Below are positions 17,458-26,872 of a DNA stretch of 64,000 nucleotides, piece by piece. Source of the stretch: Acidobacteriota bacterium. GTDB taxonomy: Bacteria > Acidobacteriota > Terriglobia > Acidiferrales > UBA7541. Below the pieces are notes generated by a model. It was given only the letters and a program-made list of their open reading frames with translations. It was not told the DNA's origin and searched no databases. Position 1 is the first letter of the stretch, and every line of letters begins with the position of its first letter. The DNA lies in contig QHZD01000018.1 in the NCBI GenBank assembly GCA_003225315.1, positions 372,001 to 436,000 of the forward strand. The letters run 5' to 3'. A program made the translations under genes and the position numbers.

Positions 17458-17568
17458 CCTTTAGAATCAACACCTACACGACCGCCCGCAAGTGTTGATT
17501 CTAAGGCACTTACAGAAACACTAAACCCTTTAGATGCAACACTTACAAAAAACACGGGGGGTGGGGGG
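17458..17568. repeat. Intergenic repeat element with inverted repeat and double G-tract (copy 1)
   Basis: A perfect 13-base inverted repeat, TTAGAATCAACAC at 17461-17473 and its complement at 17492-17504, with an 18-base loop, is followed by a second TTTAGATGCAACACTTAC-like unit and a double G-tract (17556-17568: six G, T, six G). The minus strand of 48837-48921 has the same order of parts: CTTTAGAATCAAC, a hairpin, then two G-runs. This looks like one family of non-coding repeat. The hairpin might stop transcription from the gene ending at 17416. Confidence 0.65.
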
Positions 17569-17637
17569 CCTCGACAAGTTAACTAGCGTCCCAGCCACCC
17601 AGGAACGAAGGGAACCGACAAATAGCCGAGGTCTGCC

Positions 17638-18378
17638 TCACTCCTTCACAAGATACAGCGCCCGTTCCAGCTCCAACTCGAGCTTGGCGCCCTTTGGCAG
17701 GTTCAACTCGTGGCCGCGGCCGGATTCCATGAGATACGCCGTCAGCGCTCCGAGTGCAGCACCCTCGGCGGCTTCTTTCTTGTTCTTGTCCTTTACACCT
17801 TTCACGGCTCCGACGGCTGCGCCTGCCGCTGCTGCTTCGGCAGCGTCATGCTGGTTGCTGGATCGCCCTTCGATCAGTCCTTCTTTGGCAGTACTAGGTT
17901 TTACGCTGTGGTCACCAGGCACGCTCACGACTTCCGCCACGATCGGCAGGCTGCCAAATTTGGTGCGAATCTCGTCGAACGTCAGCCAAAGTTTCGCGCG
18001 TCCGGCCACTCCTGCCGGTTCCACGTGGCTGATGTGCCCCTGAATCTCCGCTCCCGGCGGCAGATAGATCCCGTTGCCAGCTTCGAGCGGCTCCAGCGTC
18101 TTCACTTTGAACTTGGCGTTTTCCTGTGTGCCTTTGGTGCCCAGCTCCTCTTCGAGCCGCACCAGAAACTTCGTCCCCGGCGCCACGGCGTAGGTTTCAA
18201 TCGGTAGCCCATGCCGTTCCCCGTCCGCCTTCTGCCGCTGCTGGTCTGGCGCTTGTGTTATCGCTTCTCGTGGCGTTTCTGAGGACTGATCCTGCGCTCT
18301 GCACGTGCCAGCCAAACTGAGTGCCGTAGCCAAAATCGTTACGCGCACAGTTACACTGCTGAGTTTCCTTCGTTCCAT
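17638..18378 (-). CDS. Secreted VirB10/TrbI-like protein with glycine-zipper segment (distant third copy)
   Basis: 246 residues from ATG 18378, which has GGAGGAG 3 bases upstream; the frame is open further upstream but without such a site. Signal peptide VRVTILATALSLAGTCRAQ, then APGTKFLVRLEEELGTKGTQ, GNGIYLPPGAEIQGHIS, a long loop, an Ala/Gly-rich segment (EAAAAGAAVGAVKGVK, then EGAALGALTAYLM) and LNLPKGAKLELELERAL. The order of blocks is that of the two tandem genes at 4803-6763, though identity is low. Probably an envelope protein of the same family; function unknown. Confidence 0.75.
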   Translation of the reverse strand: MERRKLSSVTVRVTILATALSLAGTCRAQDQSSETPREAITQAPDQQRQKADGERHGLPIETYAVAPGTKFLVRLEEELGTKGTQENAKFKVKTLEPLEAGNGIYLPPGAEIQGHISHVEPAGVAGRAKLWLTFDEIRTKFGSLPIVAEVVSVPGDHSVKPSTAKEGLIEGRSSNQHDAAEAAAAGAAVGAVKGVKDKNKKEAAEGAALGALTAYLMESGRGHELNLPKGAKLELELERALYLVKE

Positions 18379-18643
18379 GGTCTCCTCCTGCGAAGTGCTG
18401 GGGCATACAAGGAATGCACCTGAGGAGCCATTGAACGCCGGTTGCGTGCGCCGCAAAGACTTGAAAAAGGGACACTTGGAGGCGCCATACGACAGGCATC
18501 CCGGATTGCCGGGGCCCTGTCGGCGAATCCCGCCATAGCTCCGCAAGCCTTTCCCGACAGTTCGCTGCCTCGGCTAATCCCACACTGCGAACCCGGCTCT
18601 ATATGTCAGTGCAACCATTGACCGACTGGCCTTTACACCTGAT

Positions 18644-21169
18644 ATGATGTGCGCCCAATGTCAGAATCCCAGTCACTCCTGGGGCAAACTGTTTCCCACT
18701 ACCGCATCCTTGAAAAAGCTAGGCGGCGGCGGCATGGGAGTTGTCTACAAAGCGGAAGACACGCGGCTTCATCGCTTCGTCGCACTGAAATTTCTTCCCG
18801 ATGACGTTTCCAAAGATGCTCAGGCTCTGGCGAGATTTCAGCGCGAAGCACAGGCTGCTTCCGCTTTGAACCATCCCAACATCTGCACGATTTACGATAT
18901 CGGTGAGCGCGATTCCAACGCGTTCATCGCCATGGAATACCTTGATGGCAAAACGCTGAAACACAACATCACCGGACGTCCGATGGAGTTGGAACGCATT
19001 CTGGACGTGGCCATCGAAGTGGCCGATGCGCTTGACGCCGCTCACGCCGAAGGCATCATCCATCGTGACATCAAACCCGCAAACATCTTCGTGACCAAGC
19101 GCGGCCACGCCAAGATTCTCGACTTCGGCCTTGCCAAGCTGGCTCCTTCGGGCACAGCAACAGCAACTACCGACGGCGCCGCCACGCTCGCTGCGGCGGA
19201 GCATCTCACCAGTCCCGGCACAGCTCTTGGAACCGTTTCTTACATGTCACCCGAGCAGGTCTTGGGCAAGGAATTGGACGGCCGCTCGGACTTGTTCTCT
19301 TTCGGAGTCGTGCTTTACGAAATGGCCACCGGTGTTCTTCCTTTCCGGGGTGATACTTCGGGCGCCGTCTTTGATTGCGTTCTGCATAAGGCGCCCGTCG
19401 CCCTCGCGCGCCTCAACAACGAGGTTCCCGCGGAACTGGAACGCATCATCAACAAAGCTCTCGAAAAAGATCCGCGCCTGCGTTACCAGCATGCCGCGGA
19501 GATGCGCGCCGATTTTCAGCGCTTGAAACGCGACACGGATACCAGCCGTTCGGCAATCTTCTCAGCCGTGGCTGCGCAGCGAGATTCCAGCGCGTCCCTT
19601 CCGGTGCCTTCCGCGGGCCGGTCTTCCTCTTCCGGCATCGAGGCATCTTCCGATTCGGAAATCGCTGTTGGCCTTCTGGCGCGCCACAAGAAAGCGCTCC
19701 TCGTCGCGATTGCCGTTGTGCTCTTGGCCGTCGCTGGTCTGGGATTCGGAGCTTACCGTTGGCTCGCGCCTCGCTCCGGTTCCTCGATAGATTCGCTCGC
19801 AGTGCTGCCCTTCGCCAACGTCACTGCCGATCCGAATTCGGAATACTTGAGCGACGGATTAACGGAGAGCCTGATCAGCAGTCTCTCGCAACTTCCGAAC
19901 TTGGCCGTGCGCCCGCGCAGCGCGGTTTTTCGCTACAAGGCCAAAGACGTGGACCCGCAGAAGGCCGCGGGCGAACTGCAAGTCGCGGCAGTCGTGACGG
20001 GGCGCGTCACGCAGCGCGGCGATTCGTTGCTCGTAAGCGCCGAGCTCACCGACATTCGCACCAATCGCAACCTGTGGAGCGAACAATATGACCGGAAGCT
20101 CTCCGACGCGCTCACGGTACAGCGCGAGATTTCGGGAGAAATCTCCGCGCGCCTGCGTGAGCGGCTCACCGGCGAGCAGAAAGCGAAGCTGAACAGCGGC
20201 GGGACTTCCGACCCCGAGGCTTACCAGCTCTATCTCAAGGGCCGATACTACTGGGACAAACGCACGCCGGACACGTTGAACAAATCGCGGGACTATTTTC
20301 AGCAAGCCGTTGATAAGGACCCCAACTACGCCTTGGCCTACGTGGGTCTTGCGGAGTACTACGCGGTGATCTCGGACTACACCTACGTGTCTTATAGCGA
20401 AACCAACCCAAAGGTGAAGACTTACGTCACGCGCGCACTGGCCATCGACGACTCACAGCCGGAAGCTCACGCTTTGCTCGCGATCGCCCACGACACGGAC
20501 TGGGAGTGGGCGGCTGCTGGGCGAGAATTTGAGCGGGCCCTTGAGTTGAATCCCAACCTGAGCCGCACTCATGTTTTGTATAGCTTCCACTTTGTTTATC
20601 TCGGGAATCATGAGCAGTCCCTCCTGCACCGTCGGCGCGCTGTAGAGTTGGATCCGCTCAACCTGAACGCGCTTGATAATTTGGCGACCGAGGATTTTCA
20701 CTCTAGGCAGTTTGACCAAGCCATCGAGCATGAGAAAAAGATTCTGGAAATAGATCCCACCTTTGCCAACGCTCATTTTCATCTGTCGGATGCTTACCGC
20801 TTTACGGGCAAATATGACCTGTGGCTGGAGGAATGGGAGAAGGCGGCTAGGCTCAATAATGATCCCGAAGATTTGGCCCTCATTAAAGCTGTAAAGCAGG
20901 AGTACGCCAAGTCTGGATATCGCAGTGCCATGAAACGCCTTGTTGCGCTCCAGGAAGAGCAAGCAAAACGCATCTACATTGACCCAGCGTGGATTGCTGG
21001 GGGCTATGCCCTTCTGGGAGAGAAAGATCGTGCGTTCATCTGGCTGGAAAAAGCTTACAAGGAAAGGAGCGGCGGCCTGTCGTTCATCAAGAGCGGCCTG
21101 GTGTTCGATTCTCTACGCTCCGATCCCCGCTACGCGGACCTTGTGAAGCGCATGGGCCTACCGCCGTAG
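18644..21169 (+). CDS. Ser/Thr protein kinase with TolB-like and TPR domains (frameshifted start)
   Basis: 841 residues. Kinase domain with [13 protein letters not shown], Lys49, HRDIKPAN (140-147), DFG (160-162) and SPEQ; a membrane helix near 350-371; an extracytoplasmic TolB/FlgO-like domain ([22 protein letters not shown]) that occurs in many acidobacterial kinases; then several TPRs. The first 23 codons are not typical. In the +2 frame, ATG 18658 reads [20 protein letters not shown], the usual start of this kinase family, and rejoins the kinase frame if one A is removed from the A5 run at 18713-18717. The true protein therefore probably begins at 18658. Substrates unknown. Confidence 0.9.
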   Translation: MMCAQCQNPSHSWGKLFPTTASLKKLGGGGMGVVYKAEDTRLHRFVALKFLPDDVSKDAQALARFQREAQAASALNHPNICTIYDIGERDSNAFIAMEYLDGKTLKHNITGRPMELERILDVAIEVADALDAAHAEGIIHRDIKPANIFVTKRGHAKILDFGLAKLAPSGTATATTDGAATLAAAEHLTSPGTALGTVSYMSPEQVLGKELDGRSDLFSFGVVLYEMATGVLPFRGDTSGAVFDCVLHKAPVALARLNNEVPAELERIINKALEKDPRLRYQHAAEMRADFQRLKRDTDTSRSAIFSAVAAQRDSSASLPVPSAGRSSSSGIEASSDSEIAVGLLARHKKALLVAIAVVLLAVAGLGFGAYRWLAPRSGSSIDSLAVLPFANVTADPNSEYLSDGLTESLISSLSQLPNLAVRPRSAVFRYKAKDVDPQKAAGELQVAAVVTGRVTQRGDSLLVSAELTDIRTNRNLWSEQYDRKLSDALTVQREISGEISARLRERLTGEQKAKLNSGGTSDPEAYQLYLKGRYYWDKRTPDTLNKSRDYFQQAVDKDPNYALAYVGLAEYYAVISDYTYVSYSETNPKVKTYVTRALAIDDSQPEAHALLAIAHDTDWEWAAAGREFERALELNPNLSRTHVLYSFHFVYLGNHEQSLLHRRRAVELDPLNLNALDNLATEDFHSRQFDQAIEHEKKILEIDPTFANAHFHLSDAYRFTGKYDLWLEEWEKAARLNNDPEDLALIKAVKQEYAKSGYRSAMKRLVALQEEQAKRIYIDPAWIAGGYALLGEKDRAFIWLEKAYKERSGGLSFIKSGLVFDSLRSDPRYADLVKRMGLPP

Positions 21170-21206
21170 CACCTCCGCCCCTCACTCCAAGTGACCAGGC
21201 GCTCTC

Positions 21207-21914
21207 TCAGCCTGCTTCAAGAAAACGCCCGATACGGCGCAAGACGGAGGCATACATGGAGAGCGTCACGCGACCAGTCTGCGTATTTTGCTGGCTTGGG
21301 TGATAGACGCCAAACAATCGCGGAACGCCGGCGGCCACTTCCGCTTCCGCGCCATGCGCAAACTTGTACAGCGCGCGTGATGCAATCACGCCGCGTTGCT
21401 TCAAGATTTCGAGGTAGGCATCCCAGGCGATTTTTCCCAGCGCGAGCAACGCCCTGGGTTTCAAGATTTCCAGTTCGCGCTCGAAGTAGCGGCGGCAATT
21501 TAATATCTCGCTGGGGAGTGGCTTGTTGTCGGGCGGCGCGCAGCGGCAAGTCGCGCTGATGTACACATTTTCCAAGCGCAGCCCATCCTCGCGATCTTTT
21601 GAAACGGGCTGATTCGCAAAGCCTGCTTTGTGCAACGCCGCATACAAAAAATCGCCCGAGCGGTCGCCGGTAAACATCCTTCCCGTGCGATTCGCTCCAT
21701 GCGCCGCTGGCGCAAGGCCAAGTATCAAGAGCGCTGCGTGCCCATCTCCGAATCCCGGGACCGGTCTTCCCCAGTAGGTCCACTCGCGATACGCGCGGCG
21801 TTTTTCCCGCGCCACTTTTTCGCGGTAACGCACCAGCCGCGGACACTTGCGGCAGGCCACAATCTCTTCATTCAGAACGTGAAGCGGAGAGCGCGTTTCA
21901 GGCACTGGCCTCAT
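21207..21914 (-). CDS. Uracil-DNA glycosylase, family 5 (UdgB type)
   Basis: 235 residues. The N-terminal CxxC (CRKCPRL, about 21-27) plus later cysteines (TCRCAPP, LNCRRYF) fit a 4Fe-4S cluster. Motif 1 LGLAPAAHGANRTGRMFTGD and motif 3 HPSQQNTQTGR are those of type 5 uracil-DNA glycosylases, which excise uracil and also hypoxanthine or xanthine from DNA in base excision repair. Motif 1 has Ala where family 4 has Glu, supporting family 5. The ATG at 21914 overlaps the end of the upstream gene by 17 bases, so the two are probably one transcript. Confidence 0.92.
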   Translation of the reverse strand: MRPVPETRSPLHVLNEEIVACRKCPRLVRYREKVAREKRRAYREWTYWGRPVPGFGDGHAALLILGLAPAAHGANRTGRMFTGDRSGDFLYAALHKAGFANQPVSKDREDGLRLENVYISATCRCAPPDNKPLPSEILNCRRYFERELEILKPRALLALGKIAWDAYLEILKQRGVIASRALYKFAHGAEAEVAAGVPRLFGVYHPSQQNTQTGRVTLSMYASVLRRIGRFLEAG

Positions 21915-22758
21915 TGGCGCGACGATTCATCATGCGATTCAACTCGGCATGGGGAATCGCTCCCGCGAACAGGGCCTCGCAAGAGGGCGCTTGCAACATT
22001 TCTTTTCCAATCCGCCGCACGGCCCCCATCGCGGCGCGCATGATCCCCGAACCCGCACTTACACGAGCGACTCCGATTTTTTCCAATTCTGCCATCGGAG
22101 GGCATGCCGGGTTCGCAAGAATATTTATGGGAGCTGGGACTGCCTTCACCAGCTTGGCGATCGTTTCCCGGTCGTAAACGCCAGGCGCAAACAGGCAATC
22201 GGCTCCGGCGTCGCGGTATGCCCGCAACCGTTCCACAGCTCGCTCGAACCGCGTGGCCTCCGGACCGATAGGCATCAAGTAAACATCCGTCCGCGCATTC
22301 AACACGAACGGAACACCGACGGATTTCGCCGTCTCGTGGATCGCGCGAATCTTTTCCACTTGCAGCGGCAAAGCCACATGCGAACGCTCGTCATCGCCGG
22401 TCACGTCTTCGAGGTTCATCCCGATAGCGCCGGCATCGATGGCTGCTTTTGTCATTTCCGCCATGTCCTTCGCAGTAGTGCCGTAGCCCGCTTCCAGATC
22501 CGCCGTTACCGGAACGCGCACGGCGCGGGCAATTCGCGCCACAACGTCCAGCATCTCGTCCCGCGGGATTCGCTGACCGTCGGGATAGCCACGGGAAAAG
22601 GCGACCGCCGCGCTGCTTGTTGCGATTGCTGGATGGCCGCATTCTTCCAGAATCCGGGCGCTCACCACGTCCCACGCGTTCGCGAGCACCAGCATTCGCG
22701 GCCCGTGATGAAGTTTTCGGAACTGTTCAGCCTTTTCGGCTTGCTGTCGCACGTTCAT
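21898..22758 (-). CDS. Isocitrate lyase / PEP mutase family protein
   Basis: 286 residues from ATG 22758 with GGAGG 5 bases upstream; an in-frame start at 22794 is less likely. A TIM-barrel enzyme of the PEP mutase/isocitrate lyase superfamily: NAWDVVSARILEECGHPAIATSSAA, the Mg-binding acidic residues in ADLEAGYG, GMNLEDVT, and VLNARTDVYL. The lyase-type catalytic Cys loop (KKCGH) is not evident, so it more likely belongs to the oxaloacetate-hydrolase-like or carboxyphosphonoenolpyruvate mutase-like branch; the substrate cannot be assigned. It is upstream of, and overlaps, the uracil glycosylase gene. Confidence 0.88.
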   Translation of the reverse strand: MNVRQQAEKAEQFRKLHHGPRMLVLANAWDVVSARILEECGHPAIATSSAAVAFSRGYPDGQRIPRDEMLDVVARIARAVRVPVTADLEAGYGTTAKDMAEMTKAAIDAGAIGMNLEDVTGDDERSHVALPLQVEKIRAIHETAKSVGVPFVLNARTDVYLMPIGPEATRFERAVERLRAYRDAGADCLFAPGVYDRETIAKLVKAVPAPINILANPACPPMAELEKIGVARVSAGSGIMRAAMGAVRRIGKEMLQAPSCEALFAGAIPHAELNRMMNRRANEASA

Positions 22759-22898
22759 CGGAACCTCCAACGGAAAGATGCAGGGAACTCGCACTTAGAG
22801 CCTAAGGTTCCTTCCCACCTGGCGAAACGGCCAATTTGGAGGGCATTCCGCTGGCGAGTTTGCCGCGTCCGTGCCGATTGGCGCGCGGAAGTGTTCTT

Positions 22899-23246
22899 TC
22901 ATTTTCCTTTCAAGACTTCCGCAAGAACCACGGCTTGATTGTGTTCCGTATCTTTCGCTCCAAATAGAAGCGTCAACGTTCCATGCTCTTTTTCCATTTT
23001 CTTCAATTCCGCGAGCAATTCTTTTTTCTGTTTCAGTTGAGCGCGATATCTCTTCTGAAATTCCAGCCACTTTTCCGCGTCGTGACAAAAAGATTTTCGC
23101 AGCACGTCGCTGGGAGCAACATCTTTCATCCACAAATCAATCTTCGCCGCTTCTTTTTTCATGCCCCGCGGCCACAAGCGGTCTACCAGCACGCGCCCGC
23201 CGTCTTCCTTCGCCGCTTTGTCGTAGACTCTCTTGATGCGCAACAT
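22899..23246 (-). CDS. DUF488 family protein (YeaO-like)
   Basis: 115 residues starting at ATG 23246. Contains the family hallmarks RIKRVYDKAAKEDGGRVLVDRLWPRGMKK (in two blocks around residues 3-31), LRKSFCHDAEKWLEFQKRY and a GTLTLLFGAKDTEHNQAVVL ending. DUF488 proteins are small, widespread and of unknown biochemical role. The ATG overlaps the TGA of the upstream phosphatase gene by one base (TGATG), so translation is coupled. An in-frame extension to 23648 exists but is only the antisense of the phosphatase gene. Confidence 0.9.
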   Translation of the reverse strand: MLRIKRVYDKAAKEDGGRVLVDRLWPRGMKKEAAKIDLWMKDVAPSDVLRKSFCHDAEKWLEFQKRYRAQLKQKKELLAELKKMEKEHGTLTLLFGAKDTEHNQAVVLAEVLKGK

Positions 23247-24034
23247 CACTTGCTTCGCCGAAGAATCTCTAGCACTTCGTCGTGAATGATTCCGTTGGTG
23301 CTGACGAGTTGACCCGTATAAATTGTCCGCTCGCCGCGCACGTTTGTCGAACGGCCTCCGGCTTCCTCGACCATGATTCCGAGCGGCGCGAGGTCCCACG
23401 GCTTGGAAGTCCAATCGAGGGCCACCTCGACCGCGCCTTCCGCCACCAGCATGTGTTGCCAGAATCCGCCGAACGAGCGGCTGTTGCGCGCAGCGTCCAG
23501 CAGAGCGCGGATTTTCGCTTGGTCGCGGGCATTCTTGCTTGGCCCCGTTCCTGTCGTAAATACCATCGCCTTGCCCAGGCTGGTCACGTTCGATACATGG
23601 AGTCGCTTTCCATCGCGGTACGCGCCCTCTCCGCGATAAGCCCACCACCGCGAATGCAATCCCGGCGCGCTCACCATCGCGGCAACGATTTCGCCATTCG
23701 ATTCAATTCCCATTAGCGTGCCGAAAGTGGGGATGCCGCGCGAAAATTCCTCCGTGCCATCGATCGGGTCGATAATCATGCGCGCCCGTTCAGCGCTCGG
23801 CGACTTCGCATCGCCGCCGCCCATCTCTTCTCCAAGAACGTCCAGCGGCAATCCGCTAGCCGCCACTTTGGCCCGCGCCATCTCTTCCACGCCGCGATCC
23901 GCCTGCGTCACCGCGGTTCCGTCGCCTTTCCTGTCGATGCGTAACTCGTCGCCGCGAAAATACCGCATCGCAATCGCATCCGCTTCCTCCGCGATTTCGT
24001 TCAGCAATCCTCCATAGACTTCTCCGTATCCCAT
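23246..24034 (-). CDS. Inositol-monophosphatase family phosphatase (histidinol-phosphatase type)
   Basis: 262 residues. Metal-binding motifs of the IMPase superfamily are complete: GEE near residue 68, DPIDGTEEFSRG (about 89-100) and WDLAPLGIMVEEAGG (about 213-227). The ordering and the DGTEEF rather than DGTxNF motif favours the histidinol-phosphate phosphatase (HisN) subgroup over inositol phosphatases, but no his genes are nearby, so the substrate remains open. Divergently transcribed from trpC with about 118 bases between; followed by the DUF488 gene. Confidence 0.9.
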   Translation of the reverse strand: MGYGEVYGGLLNEIAEEADAIAMRYFRGDELRIDRKGDGTAVTQADRGVEEMARAKVAASGLPLDVLGEEMGGGDAKSPSAERARMIIDPIDGTEEFSRGIPTFGTLMGIESNGEIVAAMVSAPGLHSRWWAYRGEGAYRDGKRLHVSNVTSLGKAMVFTTGTGPSKNARDQAKIRALLDAARNSRSFGGFWQHMLVAEGAVEVALDWTSKPWDLAPLGIMVEEAGGRSTNVRGERTIYTGQLVSTNGIIHDEVLEILRRSK

Positions 24035-24152
24035 TGCCTCTCCCTATCCGAAGCACATCATCGCCGCGGCACTTCCCAGCCACCCATCACGAGCCGCAAA
24101 TCACCCGATTTGACTCTGTCTCCGCACACCCCTAGCATACAAAGTTATCGCC

Positions 24153-24965
24153 GTGTCTGCTCAAGCCAACACCGGAACCGTGCTGGACCGCATTCTGGAA
24201 GCGCGGCGCGCCGAGGTGGACCACCGCAAGCGCGTCTTGCCGGAGACCGCGCTAAAGTATGGCGTGAAAGCGGCCACGCCGCTGCGCGATTTTTCCGCGG
24301 CGCTATGCCGCGACGGCTTGAACGTTCTCGCGGAGCTGAAGCCGGCTTCGCCTTCGCGAGGCGTGATTCGCGAACCATTTGAACCGGTGGAGCTGGCGCA
24401 GTCGCTGCAAGCGGCAGGGGCTTGCGCGCTCTCCGTTCTCACCGAAGGCGAATTTTTTCGTGGCTCGCTGAAAAATCTGCGCGATGCCCGCAAGTCCATT
24501 CAGATCCCTGTCCTACGCAAGGATTTTATCTTTGACCCCTGGCAAGTGTGGGAATCCCGCGCCAATGACGCCGACAGTTTTCTACTGATGGTGGTTGCCC
24601 TCGAAGATGCGCTTCTTCGCGACCTTATCGCTCTCGGCCGCGAGATTGGCATGGAACCGCTCGTCGAAATTCACACCGCAGAAGAATTGGACCGCGCCCT
24701 GGCGGCCGGCGCGCGCATTATCGGCGTCAACAATCGCGATCTGAAGACGATGACCGTCAACGTGGAAACTTCGTTCGCATTGGCAGGACGTATCCCCGAC
24801 GAATGCATCGCCGTCAGCGAATCCGGCATTCGTACGCACGGCGAATTGCTAAAACTCCGCTCTGCCGGATTTGACGCCTTCCTCGTCGGCACTCGCCTTA
24901 TGCTCTCGCCCGACCCGGGCGCTGCCCTTGCTGCTCTCCTTACTCCGCCTGCGAGCGGCTCGTAG
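24153..24965 (+). CDS. trpC: Indole-3-glycerol phosphate synthase
   Basis: 270 residues from a GTG. Converts CdRP to indole-3-glycerol phosphate in tryptophan synthesis. TIM-barrel signatures: ILEARRAEV, AELKPASPSRGVI (active-site Lys), VLRKDFIFDPWQVWESRANDAD, INNRDLKT and VSESGI. First gene of a rightward run trpC-trpF-trpB-trpA-chorismate mutase-aroF-tyrA. TrpE, TrpG and TrpD, which act before it, are not encoded in the window. No leader peptide or attenuator was recognised in the 118 bases upstream. Confidence 0.97.
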   Translation: MSAQANTGTVLDRILEARRAEVDHRKRVLPETALKYGVKAATPLRDFSAALCRDGLNVLAELKPASPSRGVIREPFEPVELAQSLQAAGACALSVLTEGEFFRGSLKNLRDARKSIQIPVLRKDFIFDPWQVWESRANDADSFLLMVVALEDALLRDLIALGREIGMEPLVEIHTAEELDRALAAGARIIGVNNRDLKTMTVNVETSFALAGRIPDECIAVSESGIRTHGELLKLRSAGFDAFLVGTRLMLSPDPGAALAALLTPPASGS

Positions 24966-24971
24966 CTAGCC

Positions 24972-25601
24972 ATGGTCCGCGTCAAAATTTGCGGAATCAC
25001 GAATGCAGCCGACGCGCTCGCCGCCGCCGAAGCGGGAGCGAATCTCCTGGGTTTCAATTTCTACGAGAAGAGCCCACGCTACATCGCCGAAGTCGAAGCC
25101 GCAATAATTCGCCCGCAGCTTCCGAAGAAAGTCGAAGCCGTAGGAATTTTCGTGAACGCCTCGGCGGCGGACGTCACGGCGCTTTGTAGATTGCTGAAGC
25201 TCAACGCGGCCCAGCTTCATGGCGACGAAACGCCTGAGACGGTTGCGGAAGTTTCCCGCAACGTTCCCGTTTGGAAAGCTTTTCGCGTCGACCCGGATTT
25301 TCATTTGAAGGCGCTCGATGAATACCCCGAGGCCTTCGCGTTTCTGTTTGACGCCGCGCACACAGGCCAATATGGTGGTACAGGGCACACAACGGATTGG
25401 GATGTGGCCCGGCGCGCCGCAGCCAGCCACCGTATCATTTTGGCAGGCGGGCTGAAGGTCGAAAACGTGGCTGCGGCGGTGCGCATTGTGCGGCCGTACG
25501 CCGTGGATGTGGCCAGCGGCGTGGAATCCAGGCCGGGGAAAAAAGATCACGGGCGCATGCGCGAGTTCATTCAGGAAGTGCGCCGGGGCGAACGGAAATA
25601 A
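24972..25601 (+). CDS. trpF: Phosphoribosylanthranilate isomerase
   Basis: 209 residues, starting 6 bases after trpC. Carries out the Amadori isomerisation of PRA to CdRP. Signature N-terminus VRVKICGITNAADALAA, then GFNFYEKSPRYI, AVGIFVNA, LNAAQLHGDE, and the phosphate-binding end ILAGGLKVENVA and VDVASGVE. Complete length for the family. Encoded as a separate protein rather than fused to TrpC as in enterobacteria. Confidence 0.97.
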   Translation: MVRVKICGITNAADALAAAEAGANLLGFNFYEKSPRYIAEVEAAIIRPQLPKKVEAVGIFVNASAADVTALCRLLKLNAAQLHGDETPETVAEVSRNVPVWKAFRVDPDFHLKALDEYPEAFAFLFDAAHTGQYGGTGHTTDWDVARRAAASHRIILAGGLKVENVAAAVRIVRPYAVDVASGVESRPGKKDHGRMREFIQEVRRGERK

Positions 25602-25639
25602 GCGGCAGAAAATGGGGGTCAGAAATTAGAGAATAGAAG

Positions 25640-26851
25640 ATGAGCTCGATTCTACAATCATCGACGACAGCACCGGGGCGCTTTGGCCCTTACGGGGGCC
25701 GGTACGTTCCCGAGACGCTGATGGTACCGCTGTTTGAACTCGAACGTGCCTATGAGGCTGCGAAGTCGGATGCGTCGTTTCAATCGCGATTCCATGATCT
25801 GCTGAAAAATTTTGCTGGCCGCCCCACACCGTTGCAGTTTGCTTCGCGCCTTACGGAAAAACTCGGCGGACCGCGCATCTATTTGAAGCGCGAAGATTTG
25901 CTCCATACCGGGGCGCACAAAATCAACAACGCCATCGGACAGGGCTTGCTCGCGGTAAAAATGGGCAAGCCACGCATCGTCGCGGAAACCGGCGCGGGAC
26001 AGCACGGAGTCGCGTCCGCCACGGTCGCCGCCCATCTCGGCCTCGAATGCGTCGTCTACATGGGCACGGAAGACATGGCGCGGCAGGCGCTCAATGTTGC
26101 GCGCATGCGCATGGTTGGCACGCAAGTCATAGGGGTGGAATCTGGCAGCCGCACGTTGAAAGATGCCATCAACGAAGCGATGCGCGATTGGGTCACCAAC
26201 GTGCGAAACACGCACTATTTGCTCGGATCTGTTCTGGGCGCGCATCCGTATCCTACGATGGTCCGGGATTTTCAGGCGGTGATTGGCCGCGAAGCGCGCG
26301 AGCAAATCCTTGCTGCGGAGAAGCGCCTGCCCACGCATCTTTTCGCCTGCGTTGGCGGCGGCTCGAACTCGATTGGTTTATTCCATCAATTTTTGGGGGA
26401 CGCGAGCGTGAAAATGATTGGTATCGAAGCCGGCGGCCGCGGCGCCGGACTCGGTGAGCACGCGGCGCGGCTGGCTGCGCGCCAGGGTTTCAGTGGCGCT
26501 AGGCCCGGTGTGTTGCAGGGGACGTACACCTACGTTTTGCAGAATGAAGACGGCCAGATCGCCACGACGCATTCGATTTCCGCGGGCCTCGACTATCCCG
26601 CCATCGGTCCCGAGCACGCCTGGCTTGCCGATCAGCGCCGCGCCGAATACTCCGCTGTTTCCGATCAAGCCGCTCTCGATGCCGCCCGCTTGCTCTCTCG
26701 CACCGAGGGTATTATTCCGGCGCTCGAATCCGCACATGCCATCGCCGGCCTTGTCGAACGGCTCCCGCAATTCAAGAAGGACGACCTGGTGATCCTCAAT
26801 CTCTCCGGCCGCGGCGACAAGGACATGGACACTTACTCCCGCCTGCTCTAA
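25640..26851 (+). CDS. trpB: Tryptophan synthase beta chain
   Basis: 403 residues. PLP-dependent condensation of indole with serine. [15 protein letters not shown] at the N-terminus, PLP lysine in [10 protein letters not shown], the glycine-rich phosphate cup GGGSNSIG, and a C-terminal NLSGRGDKD mark a standard TrpB1. Shine-Dalgarno is weak (GAATAGAAG before the ATG). Its partner TrpA follows 21 bases after the stop. Confidence 0.98.
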   Translation: MSSILQSSTTAPGRFGPYGGRYVPETLMVPLFELERAYEAAKSDASFQSRFHDLLKNFAGRPTPLQFASRLTEKLGGPRIYLKREDLLHTGAHKINNAIGQGLLAVKMGKPRIVAETGAGQHGVASATVAAHLGLECVVYMGTEDMARQALNVARMRMVGTQVIGVESGSRTLKDAINEAMRDWVTNVRNTHYLLGSVLGAHPYPTMVRDFQAVIGREAREQILAAEKRLPTHLFACVGGGSNSIGLFHQFLGDASVKMIGIEAGGRGAGLGEHAARLAARQGFSGARPGVLQGTYTYVLQNEDGQIATTHSISAGLDYPAIGPEHAWLADQRRAEYSAVSDQAALDAARLLSRTEGIIPALESAHAIAGLVERLPQFKKDDLVILNLSGRGDKDMDTYSRLL

Positions 26852-26872
26852 TCTTTAGGCTTCCCAAATTTC

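Noticed and set aside
18644..18712. The first 23 codons of the 18.6-kb kinase as a genuine N-terminus (MMCAQC...).
   Set aside because: They are an alternative reading of the conserved [12 protein letters not shown] start and depend on an extra A in a homopolymer.
22899..23648. A 249-codon version of the DUF488 protein.
   Set aside because: The first 134 codons are antisense to the phosphatase gene; DUF488 starts at ATG 23246.
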